A DNA stretch of 64,000 bases, taken from positions 1 through 64,000 of the forward strand of contig JACKHS010000004.1 in the NCBI GenBank assembly GCA_020638875.1, given 5' to 3'. The notes below the pieces were generated by a model. The model saw only the letters and a list, made by a program, of their open reading frames with translations. It had not been told where the DNA came from and made no database searches. This stretch comes from Planctomycetota bacterium. Lineage in GTDB: Bacteria; Planctomycetota; UBA1135; GCA-002686595. The stretch's first letter is position 1. Each line of letters begins with the position of its first letter. Positions 1 to 8,083 of the stretch are shown here, in pieces. The translations under genes and the position numbers were made by a program.

Positions 1-204
1 CCCATCCCGCCGCTGGACGGCTCGCGCGTGATGACCTTCCTGCTGCCGGCCTCGCTGCGCGGGACCTACAACCGCTTCGAGAGCGTCGGCGTGGTGCTGG
101 TGCTGGCGCTGGTGATGCTGGGGCTGCTCGGCCCGGTGCTGTACCCGATGATGCGCACGCTGGGGAGCTGGGCCGACGTCCTGACCGGGGGCTACTGGGC
201 ATGA
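1..204 (+). CDS. Site-2 protease (M50) family protein, C-terminal end only
   Basis: Only the last 67 codons are in the window; the gene begins upstream of base 1. The first residues read PIPPLDGSRV, the xPLDG motif that carries the third zinc ligand in membrane-embedded M50 metalloproteases. It is followed by one hydrophobic helix (about residues 27-45 of the visible part) and a short tail. The stop codon overlaps the scpA start (ATGA), so the two are probably co-transcribed; an M50 protease next to scpA is a common bacterial arrangement. Substrate cannot be judged from this fragment. Confidence 0.8.
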   Translation, partial: PIPPLDGSRVMTFLLPASLRGTYNRFESVGVVLVLALVMLGLLGPVLYPMMRTLGSWADVLTGGYWA

Positions 205-1079
205 CCGACTACACGATCTACCTCGAGCGGGTCTTCCGCGGCCCGATGGACCTGCTGCTGCACCTGGTGCGCGAGCAGGAGGTCGAGATCCACGAGGTGG
301 AGATCTCCAAGGTGCTGGCGGGCTACCTCGCCTACCTCGACGCGCTGCGCGAGCTCGACATCGAGGTCGCCGGCGAGTTCCTGGTGCTCGCGGCCACGCT
401 GATGTCGATCAAGTCGCGCTCGCTGCTGCCGCGCGAGGAGGTCGACCTGGAGGACGAGCTCGACCCCAAGGACGAGCTGATCCAGCGCCTGCTCGAGTAC
501 CGCCGCTTCAAGGAGGTCTCCGACCAGCTCGCGTCCGGCCTCGAGGCGCGCTCGCGGCTGCACGGCCGCGGCGCCTTCCCCGAGGTCTCGGAGGCGGCGC
601 AAGCCGAGGAGCCGATGCTCGACCTCGGCGAGCTGACCTCCTGGGACCTCCTGGCGACCTTCTCGCGCCTGATGCGCGAGACGCTGGCCAACGCCCCGGT
701 GCACGTCGCCGGCGAGGCGCGGCCGATGCGCTACTACGTCACGAACCTCGCCGGCATCATCAAGCGCTCCGGCGCCCTCACGCTCGAGCAGATGATGCGC
801 GCGATCGACGAGGAGCCGACCAAGGAGACCCTGGTGGGCGCCTTCTGCGCGCTGCTCGAGCTGGTCAAGATCGGCGTCGTCACGGCCGAGCAGGGCGAGC
901 GTACCGGCGAGATCCGCGTGCGGCTGGCGGACGACGCCCTCGAGGACGTCGACCACCTGCTGGACGGCGCGACCTTCGAGGACGAGCTCGAGCGCGCCGA
1001 ACCCGACGAGGCCGACGCCGTCCCCGCGGCCGCCGCAGCGGCTCCCGAGGCCTCCGACGAGGACCTCGCAGAAAACTGA
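201..1079 (+). CDS. scpA: Segregation and condensation protein A (ScpA)
   Basis: This is the 292-residue kleisin subunit of the bacterial SMC condensin complex, which bridges the SMC heads and binds ScpB. The N-terminus (YLERVFRGPMDLLLHLV, then EISKVLAGYLAYL) is the typical SMC-neck-binding helical part. SIKSRSLLPRE is the family's conserved helix end, and a winged-helix region follows near residues 195-250. The last 40 residues are an acidic, alanine-rich tail beyond the usual 240-260 residue length. The start overlaps the upstream protease stop by four bases. scpB is not in the window. Its closeness to the ori/par region fits a role in origin segregation. Confidence 0.93.
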   Translation: MTDYTIYLERVFRGPMDLLLHLVREQEVEIHEVEISKVLAGYLAYLDALRELDIEVAGEFLVLAATLMSIKSRSLLPREEVDLEDELDPKDELIQRLLEYRRFKEVSDQLASGLEARSRLHGRGAFPEVSEAAQAEEPMLDLGELTSWDLLATFSRLMRETLANAPVHVAGEARPMRYYVTNLAGIIKRSGALTLEQMMRAIDEEPTKETLVGAFCALLELVKIGVVTAEQGERTGEIRVRLADDALEDVDHLLDGATFEDELERAEPDEADAVPAAAAAAPEASDEDLAEN

Positions 1080-1181
1080 ACGGGGGCCGGTGGACGCTCG
1101 CCGAGCCACCGCCCATCATTTCCCTTCCGCGCTCGCCGGACACGTCCGCATCCCCACCAGCTCCTCCCCCCGATCCTTGCC

Positions 1182-1505
1182 ATGAGCAACGCCCAAGACG
1201 TCACCGACAGCACCTGGGAATCCACCGTCCTCAAGAGCGATCTGCCCGTCCTCGTGGACTTCTGGGCCGATTGGTGCGGACCCTGCAAGGCCATGGGCCC
1301 GGCGGTCGACAAGCTGGCGGAGGAGTTCGCCGGCAAGCTGAAGGTGCTCAAGCTCAACACCCAGGACAACCCCGAGGTCCCCGGCCGCTACGGCGTGGTC
1401 TCGATCCCGACCTTCATGCTCTTCAAGGGCGGCGAGGTCGTGCACCAGATGCTCGGCTCGATGCCCTACGCGGCCTTCAAGTCCGAGGTCTCCGCGAAGC
1501 TCTAG
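1182..1505 (+). CDS. trxA: Thioredoxin
   Basis: A 107-residue cytoplasmic thioredoxin that reduces protein disulfides using electrons from thioredoxin reductase (not in the window). The active site WCGPC places the redox cysteines at residues 32 and 35, and the cis-proline loop SIPTF is intact. Length and order match the standard single-domain fold. The ATG follows a purine-poor leader, with no strong ribosome binding site visible. It lies about 100 bases after scpA and 13 bases before fmt, so it may be read with the downstream translation genes. Its presence matters because the window also encodes a bacillithiol pathway and sulfur-oxidation enzymes. Confidence 0.95.
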   Translation: MSNAQDVTDSTWESTVLKSDLPVLVDFWADWCGPCKAMGPAVDKLAEEFAGKLKVLKLNTQDNPEVPGRYGVVSIPTFMLFKGGEVVHQMLGSMPYAAFKSEVSAKL

Positions 1506-1518
1506 TCCGCCGCACGCG

Positions 1519-2448
1519 GTGCGCTTCGTCTTCCTCGGTTCACCGCCGTTCGCCGTGCCCGTTCTCGAGGCCCTCCTCGAGAGCGGGCACGAGGCTTTGG
1601 CGCTGGTGACGCGGCCCGACAAGCCGCGCGGCCGCGGTCGTGAGGTGCACACGTCGCCGCTCGTCGAGCTGGCGCACGCGCGCGGACTGCGCGTGTTGCA
1701 GCCCACGACGACGAAGGACCCCGCCTTCGTCGCCGAGCTGCGCGCGCTCGCGCCCGACGTGCTCGTCGTCGCGAGCTACGGCGAGCTCCTGCGCACCGAG
1801 CTGCTCGAGCTCGCGCCGCACGGCGCGCTCAACGTGCACGGCTCGCTGCTGCCGCGCTGGCGCGGCGCCGCGCCGATCCAGAAGGCGGTGATGGAAGGCG
1901 ACGCCGAGACGGGCGTGTCCATCCAGCGTATGGTGCTCGCGCTCGACGAGGGCGACGTGCTGCTCGAGCGCCGCACGCCGATCGGCGCGCACGAGACCTC
2001 GGGCCAGCTCTTCGAGCGGCTCGCCTTGCTCGGCGGCGAGGCCGCGGTCGCCGCGCTCGACCTGCTCGCGAGCGGCGACGCGCGCTTCACGCCGCAGGAC
2101 CCCGCGCGCGTCACCTACGCGAAGAAGCTCACCAAGGAGGACGGCTCGCTCGACTGGTCGCGCGACGCGGCGGGCCTCGAGCGCCTCGTGCGCGCCGTGA
2201 CGCCCTGGCCCGGCGCGCGCACGCTCGCGCCCGGCGGCAAGGAGCTCGTCGTGCTCGAGGCGCGGTGCGCGGAGGGCGCGGGCGCGCCCGGCACGCTGCT
2301 CGAGACGAAGCCCCGTTGCCTCGTCGCCTGCGGCACGGGCGCGCTCGAGCTCGTCACGGTCAAGCCCGCCGGCAAGCAGGCCATGGAGGCGACCGCGTGG
2401 CTGAACGGCGCGCGCCTCGCGGCGGGGGAGCGCCTGGGCGAGTCATGA
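1519..2448 (+). CDS. fmt: Methionyl-tRNA formyltransferase
   Basis: Transfers a formyl group from 10-formyl-tetrahydrofolate to Met-tRNA(fMet) for translation initiation. The 309-residue product starts with the Rossmann-like formyltransferase core (MRFVFLGSPPFAVPVLEAL). It carries the catalytic-region motif NVHGSLLPRWRGAAPIQ (about residues 109-125) and a C-terminal OB-fold-like tRNA-binding part. The start is GTG, 13 bases after trxA. The stop overlaps the start of the next gene (ATGA), so fmt and the rRNA methyltransferase form one unit, as in many bacteria (the def-fmt-rsmB cluster; def is not seen here). Confidence 0.95.
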   Translation: MRFVFLGSPPFAVPVLEALLESGHEALALVTRPDKPRGRGREVHTSPLVELAHARGLRVLQPTTTKDPAFVAELRALAPDVLVVASYGELLRTELLELAPHGALNVHGSLLPRWRGAAPIQKAVMEGDAETGVSIQRMVLALDEGDVLLERRTPIGAHETSGQLFERLALLGGEAAVAALDLLASGDARFTPQDPARVTYAKKLTKEDGSLDWSRDAAGLERLVRAVTPWPGARTLAPGGKELVVLEARCAEGAGAPGTLLETKPRCLVACGTGALELVTVKPAGKQAMEATAWLNGARLAAGERLGES

Positions 2449-3770
2449 CCCGCCTGCTCGCCTGGCAGATCCTGCGCTCGGGCGCCACCGTGCCCAGCCG
2501 CGAGGTGTCGCGCGTGGCGGCCGAGGAGGGCCTCGACGCGCGCGACCGCGCCTTCCTGCGACGCCTCGTCGAGACCGAGGAGCGCCGCCGCGGCACGCTG
2601 CAGGCGCTCGTGCACCGCTTCGCGCACGGGAGCCCCAACCGCGACCTCGCGGCGCACCTGCGCCTGGGCTTCGCGCAGATGTTCTTCCTCGGCGGCGTGC
2701 CGACGCGCGCCGCGGTGAGCGAGCAGGTGCGCGCCGCGGCGGACAGCCTGGGCCTCTCGAAGGGCCGGTACGTCAACGCCGTGCTGCGCACCGCGCAGCG
2801 CGCGAGCCGCAAGGGCTGCGCGGACGACCCGCGCCGCGACCTCGTCGACGCGGAGGTGTCCTTCGACGAGCCCGTGTTCGTCGACCCCGCCGAGCACCCG
2901 CTGGTGTGGTTCGAGGAGGCGCTCTCCATGCCCGCGGCGATCGCCAAGGGTTGGATCAAGCGCTACGGTCGCGAAGAGGCGGAGCGCATGGCGCGCGAGG
3001 CCTTGCGCGACCCGCGCCTGTCGCTGCGCGTCACGCGCGGCACGCGCGACGAGCTGGCGCAGGAGCTCGCCGCGCTCGACCTCGAGGTCGCCGCCGGCGT
3101 GCACCCCGCGATCCTCACGCTGCCGCCCGGCCACCTCGAGGCCGTGCTCGCGAGCGACGCCTTCCGCGAGGGCCGCCTGACCGTGCAGGGCGAGGCCGCG
3201 CTGCGCGCCGCCGAGCTGTGCCGCGCCGCGCCCGGCGAGCGCTGGCTCGACCTGTGCGCCGCGCCCGGCGGCAAGACCGCGGTGCTCGCCGGCGCGGGCG
3301 CCGAGGTCACCGCGTGCGACGTCGGCGAGCAGAAGCTCGAGCGCCTGCGCGAGACGTGCGCGCGCCTCGGCGTGCTCGAGCGCGTCACGACCGTGCTGCT
3401 CGCCGAAGGCGACGACGCGCCGGCCGGGCCCTTCGACGGCGTGCTGCTCGACGTGCCCTGCTCGAACACCGGCGTGCTCGCGCGCCGGCCCGAGGCGCGT
3501 TGGCGCTACGGCAAGCAGGCGCGCGCGTCGCTCGAGGCCGCGCAGGCCGAGCTGCTCGAGCGCGGCGCCGCGCGCGTGCGCCCCGGCGGCGCGCTCGTCT
3601 GGTCGACCTGCTCGCTCGAGCCGGCCGAGAACCGCCAGCGCGTGCGCGCCTTCCTCGAGGCTCACCCCGAGTGGACGCTCGAGGCCGAGCACGAGATCCT
3701 GCCGCGCTCGAGCGAGCCCGCCGGCCCCGTCGACGGCGGCTACGCGGCGCGGCTCGTGCGCGCGGGCTGA
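2445..3770 (+). CDS. rsmB: RsmB-type 16S rRNA (cytosine-5) methyltransferase
   Basis: A 441-residue SAM-dependent enzyme expected to methylate a cytosine of 16S rRNA. The N-terminal third is a NusB-like helical domain (from LLAWQILRSG to about residue 140), followed by the Rossmann methyltransferase domain. SAM-binding LDLCAAPGGKTAVLA is near residues 267-281, and the first catalytic-cysteine motif LDVPCSNTGVLARRPE is near 336-351. The second, with the attacking cysteine, is WSTCSLEPAEN near 386-396. The reading frame is open further upstream, but the ATG at 2445 is chosen because it overlaps the fmt stop and begins at the NusB-like domain. Fmt linkage supports RsmB over other NOL1/NOP2/Sun proteins. 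Confidence 0.88.
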   Translation: MTRLLAWQILRSGATVPSREVSRVAAEEGLDARDRAFLRRLVETEERRRGTLQALVHRFAHGSPNRDLAAHLRLGFAQMFFLGGVPTRAAVSEQVRAAADSLGLSKGRYVNAVLRTAQRASRKGCADDPRRDLVDAEVSFDEPVFVDPAEHPLVWFEEALSMPAAIAKGWIKRYGREEAERMAREALRDPRLSLRVTRGTRDELAQELAALDLEVAAGVHPAILTLPPGHLEAVLASDAFREGRLTVQGEAALRAAELCRAAPGERWLDLCAAPGGKTAVLAGAGAEVTACDVGEQKLERLRETCARLGVLERVTTVLLAEGDDAPAGPFDGVLLDVPCSNTGVLARRPEARWRYGKQARASLEAAQAELLERGAARVRPGGALVWSTCSLEPAENRQRVRAFLEAHPEWTLEAEHEILPRSSEPAGPVDGGYAARLVRAG

Positions 3771-3780
3771 GTCGGCGCCG

Positions 3781-4755
3781 TCACGGCCCGAGCGTCACGG
3801 CGACGGCGTTCGTCAGCCCGCCGTGCCCGAACCCCGGGTCGCGGAACCAGGCCTGGTAGTAGAGCGTGAGGCCGGGCGGCGCCGAGGCGGGCAAGGGCAT
3901 CTGCTTGATGTCGGGCATCTGGCCTGTGGCGTCGAGGGAGAAGGTGGTGCTCGCGCGGTACAGGGGCGGCGCGGCGCACAACAGCCCTTGTCCGAAAGGC
4001 AAGCGCGTGCGCGCCTCGCCGTAGAAGAGGACGCCCGTGCTCCCGGCCGGGGCTCCGCTCACATAGTAGAAGGGCGCGCGAGTGTTCGTGAGGTAGGCCG
4101 GGTCGTAGAACGGCGCGAGGACGTGGAGGCGAGCCGCGTTCCCCGAGGAGTTGGGGGCCGCCTCGCAGTAGGTGACGTTGCAGGCGCACGACGTCCCGGC
4201 ACCCAGGTAGTGGCGGTACGCGCAGTTCGGGTAGAGGCCCAAGCCGCGTACCTCGGCGATCGCCGAGGTCAGCGGGCTGAGCGACCACTGCGGCGACCAC
4301 GGGTAGCTGATGCTGAGGGTGTCCACGTTCAACGCCGGAGCCGTCGCGTCGCAGAGCGGGTAGCGGTAGTAGCCGTGGCTCGTCGGGCCGGCCTGCAGGT
4401 ACACCACGGTCAGCGTGTTCAGGATCGAGAGCCCCTGGTAGTCCGCCGCGTAGGTGATGCGATCGACCGCGTCGAGGTGCACCTGGAACTCGCCGTCGAG
4501 CTTCGCCAGGTCGACAATGCTGAACGGGATCTGCGTCCCTTCGTACGCCAGGTCGTACATCGCGCGCAGGTGCTCCTCGACGAGCTGTAGCGCGGCGAAC
4601 TGCGCGTCGAGCAGTTCGAGCGCGTCTGCGTGCCGGAACGCGAGCGCTCCCGGCGGCGGTTGCACGAGGTCAGGAGTGACCTGGGCGAGGCCCGGAGCGG
4701 CGAGAGCGAGGGTGGCGAGCGCGCGCGTGGCGCAGCGGACGAGCTTGGCGAGCAT
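3781..4755 (-). CDS. Secreted protein with flagellin-like helical segment and family C-terminal module
   Basis: Function unknown. The 324-residue product has a Sec signal peptide (about residues 1-25, ending GLAQ). Residues about 45-115 look like the amphipathic helical core of flagellins: LRAMYDLAYEGTQ, then LDGEF, then VDRITYAADYQGLSILN, which parallels the flagellin pattern of an LAxxAxxGT turn and IDRIAxxTxFNGxxLL. The C-terminal part carries the module also found in the proteins at 26007-27668 and 59209-60810: YCEAAPNSSGNAARL, LPFGQGLLC, YYQAWFRDP and a final TNAVAVTLGP. It is convergent with the rRNA methyltransferase gene, 10 bases away. The flagellin resemblance is by eye only; a signal peptide is not expected on a true flagellin. 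Confidence 0.7.
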   Translation of the reverse strand: MLAKLVRCATRALATLALAAPGLAQVTPDLVQPPPGALAFRHADALELLDAQFAALQLVEEHLRAMYDLAYEGTQIPFSIVDLAKLDGEFQVHLDAVDRITYAADYQGLSILNTLTVVYLQAGPTSHGYYRYPLCDATAPALNVDTLSISYPWSPQWSLSPLTSAIAEVRGLGLYPNCAYRHYLGAGTSCACNVTYCEAAPNSSGNAARLHVLAPFYDPAYLTNTRAPFYYVSGAPAGSTGVLFYGEARTRLPFGQGLLCAAPPLYRASTTFSLDATGQMPDIKQMPLPASAPPGLTLYYQAWFRDPGFGHGGLTNAVAVTLGP

Positions 4756-4903
4756 GCGGTCCTCCGTGCGAGGGTCGGTGCGAACACCGCGTCTCCGCGA
4801 CCGAGCGCTCCGCGGGTGAAAGAAACCCGGCGGGATCCTCGCCGCAGGCTCTCTCCCGGGTGACGCCTAGGCGGGCCGACGCGACCCCCGTATCCTCTCT
4901 CGC

Positions 4904-5497
4904 ATGGCCACCACGAGCAGGTACCGCAAGCGGGACGAAGACGAGGACGACGATCGGCCGCGGCGCCGGGCTCCGGCCAAGAAGGGCGGCCCGCCGATGG
5001 TCCCGATCCTCGCGCTCGTCGTCGTGCTCGTCGGCGCGATCGTCGTCGCCCGCCTGGTGGCCAAGGCGCCCGCACCCGTCGAGGAGGGCCCCAAGGTCGA
5101 CGCCTCCGCCATCTTCGGCGACCTGCCCGAGGAGCAGCCGCCGGTGCCCGGCAGCGGCGGCCCCGGCGGCGGGCGCTTCAAGGTGACGGACAAGGCGCCC
5201 TCGGGTCTCACCGACAACGCGACCTGGATCGCGGCGCTGCACACCGCCGAGGAAGCGGCGGCGCTCTTCGCGAAGGCCAAGGACGCCAAGGCCAAGGACG
5301 ACCGCGCGAAGTTCAACGAGTACGGCAACCAGGCCAAGGACCTCTACAACAAGGCGGTCGAGGACACCGCGCTGTGGGAAGAGGAGCTCATCGAGAAGTA
5401 CGGCGACACCGACCGCCAGGTGCGCGACATCATGCGCATCCGCAACGGCTGGCTCGACGTGCTGCGCACGTTGCACAAGACCACGGGTCGGAGCTGA
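4904..5497 (+). CDS. Single-pass membrane protein of unknown function
   Basis: I do not recognise a family. The 197-residue product has a charged cytoplasmic N-terminus (arginine and Asp/Glu clusters, residues 6-28). One transmembrane helix (about 33-51, PMVPILALVVVLVGAIVVA) is followed by a Gly/Pro-rich linker. An Ala/Lys-rich helical domain (about 105-195, with the repeat-like stretch AKAKDAKAKDDRAKF) probably forms a coiled coil outside the membrane. The ATG is followed 8 bases after its stop by an SDR gene, so the two may be one transcript. Confidence 0.7.
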   Translation: MATTSRYRKRDEDEDDDRPRRRAPAKKGGPPMVPILALVVVLVGAIVVARLVAKAPAPVEEGPKVDASAIFGDLPEEQPPVPGSGGPGGGRFKVTDKAPSGLTDNATWIAALHTAEEAAALFAKAKDAKAKDDRAKFNEYGNQAKDLYNKAVEDTALWEEELIEKYGDTDRQVRDIMRIRNGWLDVLRTLHKTTGRS

Positions 5498-5504
5498 GCC
5501 GCGC

Positions 5505-6290
5505 GTGCGCCGCCGCGCCCTCGTCACCGGCGCCTCCTCCGGGATCGGCGCGGCCACGGCGCGACGGCTCGCGGCCGAGGGCTACCGCGTCGCGCTGCTC
5601 GCGCGCGACGCCGTGCGGCTGCGCAAGGTGCAGCAGGAGCTCGCGGGGCAAGGCCACCTCGCGCTCGTCTGCGACCTGTGCGACCCCGAGGCCATCGCCT
5701 CGGCCTTCGCGCACCTCGACGGCGAGTTCGGCGGGCTCGACCTGCTCGTGAACAACGCGGGCGTCGGCTACCGCGCCAAGGTCGAGGAGCTCGAGGAGGA
5801 GCCCCTGCAGCGGCTCTTCGACACGAACGTGCTCGCGCTGCTGTTCACCTGCCGCGCCGCGCTGCCGCTCCTGCGCCGCGGCAAGCGCCCGGTCGTCGTG
5901 AACGTCTCGTCCGTCGTGGGCCGCCGCGGCATCCCCGGTCAGGTCGCCTACGCGGCGAGCAAGGCCGCGGTGTGCTCCATCGGCGAGGGCCTGCGCATCG
6001 AGTGGGCCGAGGACGCGATCGCCGTCTGCACGCTCGACCCGGCGCTGACGGCGACGGGCTTCTTCGACGCGCAGCCGAACCCCGCCGGCCTGCCCGACCC
6101 GGACCTGTCGCAGGCCGTAGGACCGGAAGCGGTCGCGGCCGAGGTGCTCGCGCTCGACCGCCAGCCGCGACCGGAGCGCACGCTGCGCTGGAAGTGGCAC
6201 CTGCTCGGCGTGCTGTCACTCGTCGCGCCGCGCCTCGCCGACCGCCTGCTCGTGCGCAACCTCGGCGGCGGCTGGCGTGTACCGCGCTGA
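5505..6290 (+). CDS. Short-chain dehydrogenase/reductase (SDR)
   Basis: A 261-residue classical SDR that would use NAD(P)H to oxidise or reduce a carbonyl or alcohol substrate. The cofactor loop TGASSGIG lies at residues 8-15, NNAG at 83-86, a catalytic serine at 135/136 (NVSSVVG) and the YxxxK pair at Tyr149 and Lys153. The arginine-rich N-terminus and the alanine after the loop do not settle NADP against NAD. The start is GTG, 8 bases after the preceding gene. The C-terminal 50 residues are longer and more basic than a minimal SDR. Substrate is not predictable from sequence or context. Confidence 0.88.
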   Translation: MRRRALVTGASSGIGAATARRLAAEGYRVALLARDAVRLRKVQQELAGQGHLALVCDLCDPEAIASAFAHLDGEFGGLDLLVNNAGVGYRAKVEELEEEPLQRLFDTNVLALLFTCRAALPLLRRGKRPVVVNVSSVVGRRGIPGQVAYAASKAAVCSIGEGLRIEWAEDAIAVCTLDPALTATGFFDAQPNPAGLPDPDLSQAVGPEAVAAEVLALDRQPRPERTLRWKWHLLGVLSLVAPRLADRLLVRNLGGGWRVPR

Positions 6291-6379
6291 GCGCCGGGGA
6301 CGCCGCAGCTCGTACCGTCCGACGGAGACGCTCTCGAAGCTCCGCGAGGTGTCCCCCGAAGCCTGAGGCGCCGCGCCGC

Positions 6380-7135
6380 TCAGCCCAGCTCGCGCCAGAG
6401 GATGTAGCCCGCCATCACGAACAGCAGCACGCCGAAGCCGCGCCGCAGGTGGGCTTGCGGGATGCGCGTCGAGAGCGCGCTGCCGACGAAGCTGCCCACG
6501 ATGCCCAGGCTCGCGAAGGTCGCGATCACGGTCCAGTCGAGCTGGAGGCCCGCGTCCGCGAGCACGTGCGTGTGCTTGTAGAAGCCGCTCGCCGAGTTCA
6601 TCGCGATGATGAACAGGCTCGTGCCGACGGCGTGGTGCATGCCCATGCCGCCGAGCAGCACCAGCGCGGGGACGATCATGAAGCCGCCGCCCACGCCGAC
6701 GAAGCCCGTCAGCGTGCCGACGCACAGGCCGTCGATGACGATCTTCCACGCGGCGCGGCGCCGGTGCGGCGCGTCGGTGAGCTTCACCGGGCGCACCATC
6801 AGGAACGCCGCGCCCAGCATCACGACCGCGAACACCGCGAGCTGCGTCCCGCCGGTCACGTGGCCGGAGAGGAACGCGCCGAGGTAGGTGCCCGCCATCC
6901 CGGGCAGGCCGAAGAGCCACACGCTCGGCCACTGGATGTTGCGCTTGAGCGCGTGCGGCACGGAGCCCGCGAGGCTCACCGAGCCGACGATGGCCAGCGA
7001 GCCCGCGATGGCGACCTTCTCTTCCTGGCCCACCAGGTAGACCAGCACCGGGATGGTCAGGATGGAGCCGCCGGACCCCAAGAGGCCCAGCGTCACGCCG
7101 ACGAGCAGCGCTCCGATCCACGCGAGAGTCGGCAT
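6380..7135 (-). CDS. TauE/SafE family (TSUP) anion exporter, probable sulfite exporter
   Basis: A 251-residue polytopic membrane protein with about eight hydrophobic segments. The N-terminal glycine-rich helix LLGSGGSILTIPVLVYLVG and its echo in the second half (VGVGGGFMIVPALVLLGG) are the internal repeat typical of the family. It is the last gene of a minus-strand run after a persulfide dioxygenase (22-base gap) and a sulfide:quinone oxidoreductase. The dioxygenase makes sulfite, so export of sulfite is the natural reading. Other TSUP members carry different organosulfonates, and the assignment rests on context. Confidence 0.85.
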   Translation of the reverse strand: MPTLAWIGALLVGVTLGLLGSGGSILTIPVLVYLVGQEEKVAIAGSLAIVGSVSLAGSVPHALKRNIQWPSVWLFGLPGMAGTYLGAFLSGHVTGGTQLAVFAVVMLGAAFLMVRPVKLTDAPHRRRAAWKIVIDGLCVGTLTGFVGVGGGFMIVPALVLLGGMGMHHAVGTSLFIIAMNSASGFYKHTHVLADAGLQLDWTVIATFASLGIVGSFVGSALSTRIPQAHLRRGFGVLLFVMAGYILWRELG

Positions 7136-7157
7136 GGTCTTTCGCTACGCGCCGGGC

Positions 7158-8027
7158 CTACTCGTGCGCGGTGTGGAACGCGTTGAGCGGGATCTTCAGG
7201 TAGCGCACGCCGTTGGACTCCGGCGGCGGCAGCTCGCCCGCACGCATGTTCACCTGCACCGAGGGCAGGAGCAACGTCGGCGCTTCCTTGCCCCGCTCGA
7301 GCTCGGCGCGCAGCGCGACGAACTCCTCCTTCGTCGTCGTGGCCTTGAGGTGCACGTTCTCGCGCTTCTGCCGGCCGACCGTGCTCTCGAACTCGAGCTT
7401 GCGGCCGCCCGGCTGGTAGTCGTGCAGCGTGAACACGCGCGTGGCGTCGGGCAGCGCGTAGATGCGCATGACCGAGTCGTAGAGCTCGGCCGCCGAACCG
7501 CCCGGGAAGTCGCAGCGCGCCGTGCCCGCGTCCGGCTGGAACAGCGAGTCTCCGACGAACACCGCGTCGCCGATCAGGTAGGACACGCTCGCCGGGGTGT
7601 GCCCGCCGGTGGGGATCGCGCGCACCTCGAACGGCCCCGCCTTCAGCACGTCGTCGGGCCCCATACGCACGTCGAACTGGCTGCCGTCGGTCTTGAACTC
7701 GTCGCCGAGGTTGAGGAGGCCCTTGAAGACGTCCTGCACCGTCGTCACGTCCTCGCCGATCACCGACTTCGCGCCGTAGCGTTGCTTGAAGAACGGGATG
7801 GCCGTGAGGTGGTCGGCGTGCACGTGCGTGTCCAGCACGTAAGGCACCTGATAGCCGCGCGCGTCGATCCAGGCCGCGACGGCCTCCGCCGACTCGGTGA
7901 AGGTCTTGCCGGCCTTGGGGTCGTAGTCGAGGACCGGGTCGATCACGAGCGCGATCTTGGTGGCCTCGTCGGCGACGACGTAGGTCAGCGTGTAGGTGCG
8001 AGGGTCGAAGAAGTGCTGGACGATCAT
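7158..8027 (-). CDS. MBL-fold persulfide dioxygenase (ETHE1/Blh-like)
   Basis: A metallo-beta-lactamase-fold non-haem iron enzyme expected to oxidise a low-molecular-weight persulfide to sulfite plus the free thiol. The 289-residue product has THVHADH at residues 67-73, His143 (TGGHTPAS) and Asp160 (FVGDSLF) as metal ligands, and the family stretch DAGTARCDFPGGSA. A C-terminal extension after about residue 215 ends with NGVRYLKIPLNAF. It lies between the sulfide:quinone oxidoreductase and the TauE exporter genes on the same strand. Bacterial homologues are usually assigned glutathione persulfide as substrate. This window encodes a bacillithiol pathway, so bacillithiol persulfide is possible (inference). 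Confidence 0.87.
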   Translation of the reverse strand: MIVQHFFDPRTYTLTYVVADEATKIALVIDPVLDYDPKAGKTFTESAEAVAAWIDARGYQVPYVLDTHVHADHLTAIPFFKQRYGAKSVIGEDVTTVQDVFKGLLNLGDEFKTDGSQFDVRMGPDDVLKAGPFEVRAIPTGGHTPASVSYLIGDAVFVGDSLFQPDAGTARCDFPGGSAAELYDSVMRIYALPDATRVFTLHDYQPGGRKLEFESTVGRQKRENVHLKATTTKEEFVALRAELERGKEAPTLLLPSVQVNMRAGELPPPESNGVRYLKIPLNAFHTAHE

Positions 8028-8083
8028 GGCGAAGGGTCGGAGGCGGCGAGCGCTGGGTCAGGGGGGCTGGGAGCCGGGACCGG

